Below are positions 46,301 through 57,557 of a DNA stretch of 64,000 nt, piece by piece. The notes beneath the pieces are model-generated. The model ran no database searches, was not told the origin of the DNA, and saw only the letters and a list, made by a program, of their open reading frames with translations. Position numbers and translations under genes: made by a program. How positions within the stretch are numbered: position 1 is the stretch's first letter; the number at the start of each line of letters is the position of its first letter. Source of the DNA: Narthecium ossifragum. Taxonomy: Eukaryota; Streptophyta; Magnoliopsida; Dioscoreales; Nartheciaceae. The stretch spans positions 3,883,340 through 3,947,339 of the forward strand of contig OY986971.1 of the NCBI GenBank assembly GCA_963920575.1, given 5' to 3'.

Positions 46301-47546
46301 CTATCAGATCAAAGGCCATAAACCTCTACTAGTTCGTGGAAATGATATCACATCAGCGATGTCTAGCTATTTTTGCATATGCAAAGTCAGTTGATAAACT
46401 ATCTGAAAGCCATCTATATTCTAGCTCAACTACCTAGATTTTCTAGATACTAGGTTCATGGCAGCAATAACATAGAGCTTGGCCAAGCTGAGCATAAGCC
46501 AGCATCAGTTTTAAAATGGTTACCCAGACAAAAACGCCTATCGAGCCTAAGAAGTATCAAATGAAACATAGCGAAGAAACTGCTCCCTAGAAGAAAGAAT
46601 GAAACAAGATCAAGCCGACACAAAGTGGTACCAATATTAAGATACATTTGCTCATTAAAGCATTTTGCCACAAGCAAAAGCCAAGTCCTAAGCGCTACTG
46701 ATGGGAAAAAGGCATTCCTGCAGAGTCAGGAAGCCTAGCCTGAAGTATCAATAGGAGTCGGTCTGGACCACCTGATGGATCAATAGGAATCAGTCTGGAT
46801 CAATAGGCATGAGTCTTAGTTAATTTATGATGTTTGGTAAGGGGAAAGTATTTGAGGGTTTACATTGGGAGTTAGGGATTCCTTTATGATGCGTTCTACT
46901 GGAGTTCTTCCCATCAGGTGATAAGAAAGGAAGTAGGGGTTGTCCAGCCATTGAGTGGACCAGGGGTTTTCCTCAGCCATTGAGGTACTGTCTTCTCTTC
47001 TTCTGAGACCTTTGATCTTCTTCGTAGGTAGCAGGTGAGATCAGGAGTTCATCAACTACATTGGATCGCCAAGATTGGCATTCATGTTAAAGAATCAAGG
47101 TGATCGCCACCGAGAGGAGTTTCCCAAGCTCGAGTGTTCTGGTTTAACAACACAAGCATCCTTGGGTTGTAAACCAATACAAAGTGCAATTATTGAAAAC
47201 CCTAGCTTTTCTATACACATGCAGCATCCTACTTCATAACAAGCTGAGAATCAATTCGAATCAGATATCGGCGGCAAGAAACAACACCAAAGTATACGCT
47301 TAATCAATTCAACGTAACAATCCACCATTGATTCACATACACGATCACCAATTTATCTCCAAAAGCAACAACATTGGATAAAATAAAGAAAGGATTTTTC
47401 CATCTGGACAGATGACTATAAAGAGCAGATAAAGATTAAAAGCAGAGGAGATAGAAAGAACTCTACCTGCGAGAGAGTTCGATGATGCGGGACCGCTTGG
47501 CGAGGGAGGTGTCGCCGCACCCAAGCACCGCGAGGATCCCACACAT

Positions 47547-48601
47547 CGCTGCCTACGGTCCGGCCGTGCACGGGCGGGGGCGGAGCCAAGAGACGCCGGA
47601 GGAGAAGAGAGGCGGGGCGGGCGGAGAGCTGGGAAGTGGGATCCCACGATTACACGACACGTGTCGAGATTCTCGAGGGTTCGGGATCTTGCATCTCGGG
47701 GGACGTGACAGATGGAATCTATTTGTTTCCTTTTTAGTTTTTTATTCGGATTGCGGAAACGCTTGTTTTTATTTTTCTAATTTTGGAATGGAATCTTTTA
47801 AACTAAAATACGTTTTAGTACTGGACTTCCTAACAAATGTTTAGGATGACCTTTACTTATAAAATCGACCAAGTGCCCTAAATCTGAACCATGTCAATGT
47901 GGCCATCGTACCTAAAACGGACTAATCGGAGAACACCAATTTTGCCAAGAATAAAATTCTATGTACATTAATATATATACTGTACATGCCACATAATCAA
48001 TAATGAGATATCAATTGATTAAACTATTCTATCGATAATGAATACAGATGAATTAAATCAATCAATCAATACCTCCCTACCAATCCAAATCAACATTCAC
48101 TTTTCTAAATGAGAAATTTAAATCACTACCAATCCAAATCAACATCCACTTTTCTAAATGAGAAATTTAAATCTGTGCCGGCAGGGATAGAGCGGAATGT
48201 ACATGACTAGAATCATATCCACAAAAATTCTCCAACAAAAGAGAATGCGAACCCAAGACAACGCACACACGCAAGAGAATATGTTACAAATCTCTACCAC
48301 AAAACCATGCACTCATATGCATTGCAAGAAAGAAGGGACCTCCCTTCAGGATGGGCAGCCAACTGTTGCTATCAGTCTACTTGAATACTTCTCATCAATA
48401 ACATATAACAGTACCAATGATACCAACAGTCTACAAGCATTCTTTAACTATCACATGAAACAAACAAGAAAACCATATAACTTACAAGATCAACTTTCAG
48501 TTTTGACTTCGAATCAATTCTTCATACTTTTACACTCTGGTTCTTGAATAAACCTTAGAAAGGATACATATCCACCATGGACTCAAAATTAAAACTAGAC
48601 A
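47547..48601. other. 5' flank of the asparagine synthetase copy
   Basis: The GACACGTGTC palindrome at 47656-47665 contains a G-box (CACGTG) about 110 bp before the synthetase ATG, fitting the dark and sugar-regulated promoters of this family. It could also serve the 3' side of the TGA gene only by chance. The remainder is AT-rich and includes a 49-bp tandem duplication. Confidence 0.5.
48077..48173. repeat. 49-bp tandem duplication
   Basis: CTACCAATCCAAATCAACAT starts at 48077 and again at 48126, and the two units differ by about one base. It lies between the two minus-strand genes. Confidence 0.9.
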
Positions 48602-51600
48602 TTAGTCCTTCGGGCGTGCCAGCCATAGAGAGCTGAGCGCCCGTAGGCGCGAAAAATAATCACTTATGGCGAGGAGAGCACGAGCAGCTTGACGGGTTGT
48701 TAGTATCCGATGCATTTGCTGCAATGTCTGCTGCCTCAGAAGGTCAGCCTAGCAATAGAGACAAGTTATTTAGAACACAAGGATATTAATCAAGTTCCTG
48801 ATTCCTCAGGTGTGTCTTCTGAACCTGTTTCGGTATCAAAGAGTACAAGAATGATGAACGCAAAGTGAGTACTACAGAGATGCATGCATTCTTACTGGTT
48901 TCTAGGTAGGGAAAAAACAAGAGATGGATTTCTAACACATCCAAATCTTCCATACTTATAGAAGATTTGCCATCGAAGGTTCATAATGTCCAAGATCAAC
49001 CAAGTATGTGGAAAGCAGCGCAACTAATGGGGGGTGAGAAAAACAGCAGCAATGTTAATTGCTATGCAAAACATGCTCCAACAGGTGGGGTTAGTCCCTG
49101 AGTTGAATCGAAGAAAATGAAACACGTCGACAACCATTTCAATCCAGAAAAGGTAATCCAAGACAAGAGAGGATCTCCTCACCCCAGTTTTATCTCAACG
49201 CAATGGCAGAACTTGTAGTAGAAATAGCAGACCATAGGAACCTCGTGCAATTTATCCACAATGATGCTGGAATAGTAGTAGAAATAGTAGAACATAGGAA
49301 CCTCGTGCAATCTATCTACAATGCTGCTGGAAGGTGCACTACAATTGGAAGGCTACATCCAACCTTAAAATACTTGATGATCAAAAGCAATAGGGAACTT
49401 AAGAAAATATGTTTGATTGCAAAGTAAACTATGTCCAAACATACAGTCTCCCATCAATCCAAACTGGAAAATAACTCAGAACGGCTAACTAACTGACATA
49501 GTGCCAGTCAAGGTTAAAAATTACCCAAAAGCAAAAGAAGGAAACAAAATAAGACCAAGCGAACAGATCAGTTTCCCTTACCTGCCGAAGGAAGTTCTCA
49601 AGAGTACCTAGCTTGCCCATAGCAATCACCATTTGGGCCATGTAATTGGCAACATTGTCAGCGCATGCAGATGGTAGAAGAGATGCAGAAGTAAGTGTCT
49701 CTGTAAGAGATTGCTGCAAAGCTTCCATTCCTTGAGACAAAGCATCCTCAGCCTGCTGGGATGACTGCTGAAGGTTGCATATACCCATCAACTGCTGCTC
49801 TGTTAATGGCTCTAAATGACTTGCAAGCAACTGCATATTTACATGTGCAAAGGAAAGAATACTTAAAATGGGTGCCAACTCAGTCCACAAAGAAGGAAAT
49901 ATAAATCTATATCTATACATAATATATGATGAAGAAATCAATTGTGAAAATAGACCTTAAGAAGTTCAGAGGAACGGAACCCTCCTAACCATATGAAACA
50001 CCTTTCAGCAGGGGTTGTCCACATGCCCGAAAGCATGTGAAATACATCAGACTTGGTACCGATGCTTTTAAGCCGGAAAACCTCATCGTAATCTGCCATC
50101 ACAGCTTCGACAAGAAGACGCAGCTCATCATCCGGCACTTGAGAATTTAAAGCCGCCCGCAGGTCATTAATCAAGTGGTGATGACCATCAAGCCATCGAG
50201 CATATTCAATATCGAATGCTACGGCACCTAAATCAAGGTTTCAATCTAGCTAAGCAACATGATATATCCTTCTCAAAAACATAGGATAAACATAAAAGGA
50301 AAATCGAATGATGTGGCCCAAATACTAGTAGAAATAATAGTCACTATCCAGTTCATAAACTCATGCTCGAATCTGGGACTTCAATTAAGAACCAAACATA
50401 ATGGATGAAATTTGTAGGTCACACCATTGAAATAAGCTTCATTATCAGCAGACAGAAGGCACCAACCATTTCCAATTTAAAAGGCCAACGATGCATAACA
50501 TTCATGGAGAAATAGAAAGACATGTAACCATTTGCTTCAGTAACAAAAGTACCAGTCAAAATGCAGTTAAGTAGGCATGCTTAACATGTGCCAACGATAA
50601 TATTTGATTACATCTGAAGATTACAGCTCCCCACCCAAAATCATACATTATTATAGCATTAAATAGGTCAGAAACAAACCATTCCCTCCAATTGAATGAC
50701 CATAGTCTCCCGCCAAGCCACTAGAAATGAAGATACCCTGTATAGCAATTAGAAGAACGTACAAGATGAATTGTTGCTTTGCTCTATATGAGAGTAACAC
50801 CGTCCATTGAGTATGAATCATTTCTCCGGAAAGAATATGAGACGAGTAATGTATACAAAATGCGTTTGGCGTACCTGCTGTCGTGCTTTTTGAATCTCCT
50901 GTTCCAGCTGTATCAACTTCAGCCTACTACTCTCAAGTTGCTCAACATAGGCCTAAACAATGAGAAGCCCAACATTGATAAAGAGTACAAGTTATTTCAC
51001 ATGGTGAGAAAGAATCAGCACATCAAAAGATGAAACCACGAAGACATCAAGTTATACATTGGTAAAAATCGGAGCATGCTCTCAAAGAAGCTACACACGA
51101 AAGAATTTTATGGAAACATGCCTTTTTTCTTATACGACTTCTACGTGCAGCCTCGCGATTTTGAGCCAGTCTACGGTGCATCTATGTAACACTGGATTCA
51201 TTAGCATCCACTCCATTCAAACATTTTGAATCCCAACATTAAACTGCAGTGAGAGGATACAGTAATACCTTTGGATCCTCTGTTTTATCCTTTGGCTCAT
51301 AAAAAGAATCAAGGGACACAATGGCCTCATGTCGACCACCTCCAATCTTTACACAATTAAATAGAGGATGATACAATCCAATAATCAGCACTAGCAGAAG
51401 CAATGTAGATAGAGGAAACAAATCTAAGGTTGGTCAAGTAGAACGCATTGAATCTTAACAATGTACCAAAGAAGAGAGGCATACCATCCGATTCCTCTCA
51501 TCGGTTTCGACGTCCGTGGATGTGTCAGTCCGAGAGCTTGCAACTACCATTGCAGAGTCACCCCAGTTCTCCAAATGCTGATCCCTTCCTAGCGCAAACC

Positions 51601-52138
51601 TTCCTTCCTCCATCTCCAGCCTTGCGGTCGAAGCTGCCATGTCCACACATGGCATGATCTGTTCCAACACAAGAACATATCTCAAAGACCCATAGCCAGA
51701 AACACACGAAACTTTCACAAAACTACAGCAAACGGTAAAGATTGTTGCTGCCATTACTGCGTGATTCAATCCACCAAACTGCAATGGCGAGGAGGTGACT
51801 GCAGTGAGATTGCTGGAGGACTTGGGGCTTAGAATGGGACCTTAAAATCCAAAAGCCACCAACTTCAGTATCTTGGGTACGTTTATACTCTAAAAATCTA
51901 AGAACCGACCAAAAACAAGTGGAGAAGGGATCCATACGTCGTGTGAGGTCGAACACAGCATCCCCGAGATGAAACCCAGTAGCAGTGGGCTGCTCGATTC
52001 TTCCATACTCTCCTCTGTGGCAAAAAACAAAACAGGGGAGCTTCACAAACCCAAGAAGATCACCAAAGGGAGAGACTTCGATATGGGCTCAAATGTCTAC
52101 TACATATATACGTACCTGAAGACATGAGAGGAGTACAT
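48602..52138 (-). CDS. TGA-type bZIP transcription factor (TGA2/HBP-1b clade)
   Basis: This nuclear factor binds TGACG elements and, in the known family, partners NPR1-type co-regulators in defence. Exons: 52138-52116 (MYSSHVF), one from 52014 (GEYGRIEQPTATGFHLGDAV) whose donor I could not fix, one from about 51657 to 51485 (ENWGDSAMVVASSRTDTSTD), 51346-51269, 51181-51122, 50952-50875, 50737-50680, 50227-49956, 49830-49582 and 48748-48602. The basic region is RRLAQNREAARRSRIRKK and the short zipper AYVEQLESSRLKLIQLEQ. The DOG1-type domain runs from FDIEYARWLDGHHH through FHMLSGMWTTPAERCFIWLG to LRALSSLWLARPKD. From 51485 leftwards all phases join. The intron after the basic region begins GCATGT; a GT alternative breaks the frame. 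The gene looks intact. Its DOG1 exon has a fragment copy at 38.6 kb. Confidence 0.9.
49215..49334. repeat. 60-bp tandem duplication in the last TGA intron
   Basis: Two 60-bp units begin GTAGTAGAAATAG at 49215 and 49275 and share ATAGGAACCTCGTGCAAT. They differ at a handful of positions. Confidence 0.9.
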
Positions 52139-52624
52139 AGCGAGATAGAAGAAGAGAAGAAGACCAAGAATAAGAGAAGAACCGTAGCATTAGGATCAGT
52201 AGCTCTCTTCTTCGTGCTCATCATCAAATGGAGGACAGATATGGCCTCTCTCTCGTAAATGAGATAATTGATATCAATCAATCTATCAATCCACGTCTAT
52301 CAGTTATGATTCGAACTAGTACATAAGAACTTTTTTTAATCGTATATATAAGCCTGGGGAATACCCCCCAGCGTCTGATGAGTGATGAGTTGCGTGCAGT
52401 GGCAGTGGACTGGAAGAGCTGTAGCAAAAGAAGCTAAGCAATAATGGCGAAGGCGACGGAAACCCAGGAGAGGACCCTGCAAATGAATCCGTTTTAAGCG
52501 GGAGTCAGTGTCAGCGTATCCCTACAGTACTGTCCCACTTTACCATGCATGCCTACGAGGAGTTCTATCCGCACCATTATTTTGACCCACCGCGTCACAT
52601 TTTAAATATATTTTTTAGTTAATT
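52139..52624. promoter_or_regulatory. upstream region of the TGA gene
   Basis: 52139-52200 is GA-rich leader-like sequence on the plus strand (CT-rich in the sense of the TGA gene). No certain TATA box was seen. 52330-52620 is ordinary intergenic sequence. Confidence 0.35.
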
Positions 52625-53765
52625 ATGAATAACACCGATTTAACAAAAAAAATATCATTAAAAATTTCATTAGCCTCCTTTTTAAGATGAAAACCCCATT
52701 GTGGTGGTAGTTGTGGTGTATTAATGAACTAAAAGTCCAAAATGCCCTTTTATGCCATATTGCGACCCCAATTAATATTTACTAAAAAACCCTAGTTTAG
52801 AGAAAATATATGCTAATGGTATCTACTAGGCATAGGCATGGTGGTGGCAGCGCAGCGGCGGCAGACGGCGGAGTGGAGAGTCGTCGGAGTTGGGATACGG
52901 TGATGTTGATCGGCGTTGGGGAAGGAGGAGGAAGTAGCTGGATCCAAGAGGGAGGAGGAGCTCGGATGGGCTCCCGACGAGGACGGAGGCCGGGAAGGAC
53001 GAGCGGCGTCGAGGTCTCGTCGGGCGGCGTTGATTTCCAGTGAAAGCTGGGCCTCGGGGATAGGACGTGGGAGGCAGCGGATGGGGACGACGGATGTGCC
53101 TGGCAACGGAGGGCTTGGGTGGAGTTCGCCGGCGTCGATGGAGAAGGTGTTGGAGGCGGAGTAGGTTGGAAAGAGGTCGGGAGTGAGGAGTAGACGAGCA
53201 GGGGAGACGGCGAGCAGTGGAAGGTGCTGCATGGCGTTGGAGACGTCGGAAGTGGCAGCGTTGGATCTGACAGAGGAGAGAAGCTCACCGAGGAAGGAGC
53301 CCGGGAGGGAATCGTGGCGGCGTCGGGGAAGGATGAAGCTTCTTCGGGAGCTGCCGGAGACGCGACGGGATCACCGGAGATGCTATGGGATCGGTGGATG
53401 AACCGTGGGCCGGTCGGAGGAGAGAGGAGATCGGTAGGAACAAAGGAAGAGTCGAGGTGGGAGGCAGCGGATGGGGACGCGACCTCCGGCGTCGCGATTC
53501 CAGACCTCCCCGATCTACGCACCCGACCTCTCGTCCTCCCGTCCTCCCGACCTCCCGGCTTCGCGACCTCCGTCCTCCCGACCTTCGATCTCCTCGATCT
53601 CCCCGACCTTCGGTGTCGCGACCTCCGACCTCCCTGATCTCCTCATCGGATCTGAGAGGGAGGAGGAGCTCGGCCGGATCGGGGGCGGAGATGGTCGGAG
53701 GAAGGGTTGTCGAGACGAGGGGCCATCGGTTCGTGAGGCGACGGGACTTGACTCGCCTTGAAATA
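52625..53765. other. GC-rich low-complexity block, possible captured-DNA element cut by the retrotransposon
   Basis: 52625-52760 resembles the ~160-bp insert inside the LINE at 39.6 kb (AATAACACC(A/G)ATTTA, GTGAAAACACCACCACAG-like, GTGTATTA). 52800-53765 is GC-rich with frames open on both strands, encoding only Pro/Ser/Arg-rich low-complexity text; 53500-53650 is a degenerate CGACCTCCGTCCTCC minisatellite. The LTR of the Athila-type element begins abruptly at 53766, so the right part of this block may lie beyond the retrotransposon. I do not call a gene here. Confidence 0.45.
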
Positions 53766-55443
53766 TGTCGTTAGTATATCAATGGCGGACAAAACAATTA
53801 ACCGGACTAATAGCTAACTACAACGTAGTTAATGGGAGTACGGGTCGAGTCCTCGGAGAATTGGATGGTCGAATTAATGGATGCAATATAATCTCTACAA
53901 TAGTTGGAAACAATTTGATTGATTTTAAAGTTGTTTAAACTAAAGTATTCTAGAAGCAATTAACGCTAAGAGATTTATCAAGGAACAAGTCCTAGGGAAT
54001 TCTAATCCGAGTTAGGTCTAAATATTTTTTTCTATGAATCAAGATGAATAACATTTAGATGAGATGGTCAAAATTAGGGATCGATGAGCGTAGGATTAAT
54101 ATCGCTCGTCGCTAATGAGACGTCGGGTTAGGATCATCTCATCGCGTGAATTACAAGATGAATGTCCATGATCGAGGCTTTAATCCGATCATAGCTCAAC
54201 AATCGCCGGCTTAAGGTCCTATTGTTGGTAAGGAATCAAGGCTTTGTATGGCTAAGGTCTTGGATTGAGGTGGATTTAATACCTCAATCCAATCCTCCAT
54301 CTAAGTCAAGAATGATAAGTAGGATAGCTTTGGCTTGAGGTAGTTCTAGCACCTCAACATCCTATCCTAAGGCCAAGAGTTAGCCATGGTTCTAACATGA
54401 CCTACTCTTCGAGGAATTTCATCAAATACCTAGCATGCATCTAATACTCGAGCAATTAAATGCAAATATAGATACTCAAACCATTCAAGAGTAGACTTTA
54501 TTGAAGAAATAAGGAATTAAATCCGAATTCATACAAAGATTCCATCTCACAAACGTTATTACATCAAAGATTACAAGAGAAATCTAAAAATAACACCTAA
54601 GACATCATAGAATTCCCAAGGATGAGGATTTTAGTTACTCATCTTGGTTGGACGATTCATAGGAAGAGAGGTTTCATCCATCTTCTTCATTGATCTCCAC
54701 CTTTTGAGCCCTAAATCCTTGGGAATTGGAGGAGAAAACTCAAGAATATAGAGAGGGGACCAAGGCTGGAAAAGAGAGAAAACCAGAGAGAAAGAAGCCC
54801 CTCAAATTAGAGCCAAAACCCCTATTTATAGGCCCCAAGTCGTGGACCCTTGGATTAGATCTGAGCCGTCCATTTATAACCGTCAGCGATCTTGGATCGA
54901 TCCAAAGTAATATTGGATCGATCCAATATGAGCAAAAGATCATACCTTTCTGTGGAAAGGAAATATGGATCGATCCCAGTCAAATTTGGATCGATCCATT
55001 TTGTACCCAAGAATAAGTGCTCTTGGGAAAAGAAATATGGATCGATCCCATGACGGTTTGGATCGATCCATTTTGTACCCAAGAATTCGTACTCTTGGTA
55101 AAAAAAAATATGGATCGATCCCGTGACGGTTTGGATCGATCCATTTTGTACCGATCTCTCTAGGAAGAGATATTTGGATCGATCCATTAAGAATCCGGAT
55201 CGATCCAACTTTGAATAAAAACTATGGCCTTCTGGAAAAGGATCAGGATCGATCCAAAATGACCTTGGATCGATCCAAATTGTCTGGATCTGTTTTATTG
55301 ATGTCTTTTGGTTCGAAATCCATGCAACTCTCTTCGAAAGCTCTTGTACCTGAAACCATATGAAAAGATATTAAAAATGCATTGCTTGAGAGCCAACAAA
55401 GGCCAGTTGAATGGGTGAATTATGTATATTTTGTGACTTATCA
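53766..55443 (-). repeat. 3' LTR of the Athila-type element, about 1.68 kb
   Basis: In element orientation it starts TGATAAGTCACAAAATATAC directly after the polypurine tract and ends CGACA, giving the usual TG...CA borders. The left border (53766) is inferred from the CA and from the sharp change to GC-rich sequence. It contains the paired palindrome array at 54894-55276. Confidence 0.7.
54894..55276. repeat. twelve GGATCGATCC palindromes as six pairs, 21 bp apart, in the LTR
   Basis: Exact copies start at 54894, 54915, 54967, 54988, 55039, 55060, 55112, 55133, 55176, 55197, 55246 and 55267. Within every pair the start-to-start distance is 21 bp; pairs recur every 64-73 bp. Flanking sequence of pairs two to four is a recognisable tandem unit (TTTTGTACCCAAGAAT); pairs one, five and six have different flanks. 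Confidence 0.97.
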
Positions 55444-55457
55444 CACCCCCCAACTTG
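55444..55457 (-). other. polypurine tract (second-strand primer site)
   Basis: In element orientation CAAGTTGGGGGGTG abuts the LTR start TGATAAG. A similar tract, AAGTTGGGGGGT, lies further inside at 56798-56809, with a related GAGGACAA upstream phrase. Confidence 0.75.
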
Positions 55458-55960
55458 AACTTTGCTAGTCCTCGAGTAAAGCAAAAAGACAAATAAAATC
55501 TAACTAGCCACTTTCGTAGGACTCACGATTGCACTTAGCATGTGCAACAAGCCGTTAAACTCCTAGGTTTACCCTAGAGGACGAGTGTTGTCTCGTGAGG
55601 GTTTACAGTGATGATACCCACAAACATCTCATTCACAATTGAAATGTCAAGATACAAAACATCAATTCATATGTGATCTAGATTTACTCATATGTCAAAT
55701 AATAGAATCATGTGCATAATGATATTCTCCAAATCACACAAATATAAGAAATATGCTAATCAAGCTATGGTTATTACCCTTCAAGGACTTTAAAGCACTT
55801 AGTACTATTATAGTATAGTCAAGAAATCCAAGTGTAAGATGTTACCGCACACGTATTTGGGGTTTTCAAAATCAACCAAGTAAGGCCCAATCTGATTCAG
55901 TCATCTCAAGTATTCCACATGTTTGCTGAAATATAACATGGTTGCTCTTTATACTTTTCT

Positions 55961-56378
55961 CAATTAGTGTGCGACCGTGCAATGTCATAATCCCTTAAGC
56001 TTTCTTTTAGGTCCTTGTAACGAGCTTTGGGTCAATGGCTCCCAAACCAGTTGGCTTTAGGGCATTAGGTGATAAAGCACCCCTCAGACTTAATTGCTCA
56101 AACCCAAAAGGCTACGAATTATAACTAGTCATCACACATATTCTCTTTCTTTTTCTTTTATTTTTTTTTCAATTAGTATGCGACCGTGCAATGTCATAAT
56201 CCCTTAAGCTTTCTTCTAGGTCCTTGTAACGAGCTTTGGGTCAATGACTCCCAAACCAATTAGCTTTAGGGCATTGGGTGATAAAGCACCTCTCAGACTT
56301 AATTGCTCGAACCTAGAAGGCTACGAATTATAACTAGTCACCACTCATATATTTTTTTCATTCCTAAGCTGTTTGACG
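55961..56378. repeat. 209-bp tandem duplication in the retrotransposon 3' non-coding region
   Basis: CAATTAGTGTGCGACCGTGC at 55961 recurs as CAATTAGTATGCGACCGTGC at 56170. The following ~170 bp, including AACGAGCTTTGGGTCAATG and GGCATT(A/G)GGTGATAAAGCAC, are nearly identical. 55458-57540 otherwise has no ORF of note. Confidence 0.9.
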
Positions 56379-57557
56379 CGAACAATACACGTTGTTACGC
56401 ACATTGCCCGGTTACTAACCTTTTGGATTTCCCTACACGAGCATTGCCATTTTTGATTAAGCAAAACATGTTTCCTACCTTCGACTTCTTAATCCTTCAA
56501 GGTACCAAACTCAAATTGACTAATCAACCCCTCATAAGTGTGCGAATATACAATGATGATGAATTACTCAACCAACTTTAACATGTATCAAGCGGGTTAA
56601 AGTAGATGAACAATAGTATCCAAATCATGATTAGCAAATCCTTATAACTATGTGAAGTTTCAAATATATCATACCACAATCATCCATAAAGGTTAATTGA
56701 GTTGAATGTTTCACATAATCATTAATGCAGGTATCTCTCATTTCAAGTGTAAATAAAAATAAAATAACAAAAAATGGTTATCATGCATGTAATGCATACC
56801 CCCCAACTTAAACGGGATTGTCCTCAAGCACGATTGAAGGGTAAAGGAAAGAGATAACCTGGACTGTTGTTTGAGAACCGTATAAGACGTTCAACCTTGC
56901 AAAGCAAATTGCACATATGTGAAGTATAGGATTAATGAACAAAACTAGAGAAATGAAGTGAATAAAAATTGAGTGTTGAGTTGAAGATAGGATAAGATTG
57001 TAGAGTATCGTTGGCTTGGTTCAATATCCTGAAAACATGAAAGAAACAGAATTGACATGAATAATAATAAAAATTTTGGGCAGCACCTCCTTTGTAAATT
57101 GATGATAGCATAAATGCGTACAGCCTGTGAGAATACTTTACATAAAAGAAGTACACCCTCTAGCATAAAAATACAAAGAGTAGATCATTCATTTCACTTA
57201 CCAAAAATACAGATTACATCCGAATACAAAAATGAACACCAACCCATAACCCTCCAACTCTCCACAATACACCAATCAAAATTACAACCATCACAAGGTC
57301 CACATTATCATTAGAATAACAACACAATACAACCATTAGGATAACAACCAGCAAGTGAAAAGATCAAGCCATTCATCCGGCTATGTTTCATATAAGCAAA
57401 AAGAAATCTCCTTTACAACCAACCATGGCATCATGAACTTAAAAATGTCACCATGCCCAAGTATTAACAACACCCCAAAAAATTACAATTCCAGTGAATG
57501 TCATTATCATCAATAAAGCTACAACCACAACAACTATCCACTCGTGGTCTCCTCCGG

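Larger units (their letters stand above)
40132..47546 (-). pseudogene. asparagine synthetase (glutamine-hydrolysing), exon-deleted copy
   Basis: Intact copies of this gene make asparagine from aspartate and glutamine in the cytosol. Recognised exons are 47546-47467 (MCGILAVLGCGDTSLAKRSR, with the catalytic Cys2), 44713-44575 (LRHRGPDWSGLHC, HQRLAIVDPTSGDQPL), 43547-43452, 41777-41682 (SIWFASEMKALSDDCERF), 41522-41428 (WYNPPWYSEHVPTTPYNP), 41198-41037 and a last one from about 40316 to stop 40132 (NLDPSGRAALGVHVAAYD). Splice sites are good, but the exon expected between 43452 and 41777 is absent, and joining its neighbours shifts frame. About 300 codons of the synthetase domain between 41037 and 40316 are also missing. 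The glutaminase motif is VNEEIYNH where the family has Gly after Asn. The ATP-binding loop reads LSGVLDSS where the family has a second Gly, and DVLFG replaces DVPFG. It is most likely a non-functional copy; an intact paralogue must exist elsewhere. Confidence 0.85.

Noticed and set aside
46690..47200. Possible solo LTR in the first intron of the asparagine synthetase copy
   Set aside because: Repeated GGATCAATAGGAATCAGTCT-like phrases and a GTAGCAGGTGAGATCAGG stretch look transposon-derived, but no TG...CA borders or target duplication could be set.
52797..53522. 241-codon minus-strand frame, Pro/Ser-rich
   Set aside because: Low-complexity GC-rich sequence; comparable frames are open on the other strand, with no domain and no splice context.
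54726..55208. Frames on both strands encoding repeated IDP/DRS peptides (also 58862-59407)
   Set aside because: They are direct translations of the GGATCGATCC repeat arrays.
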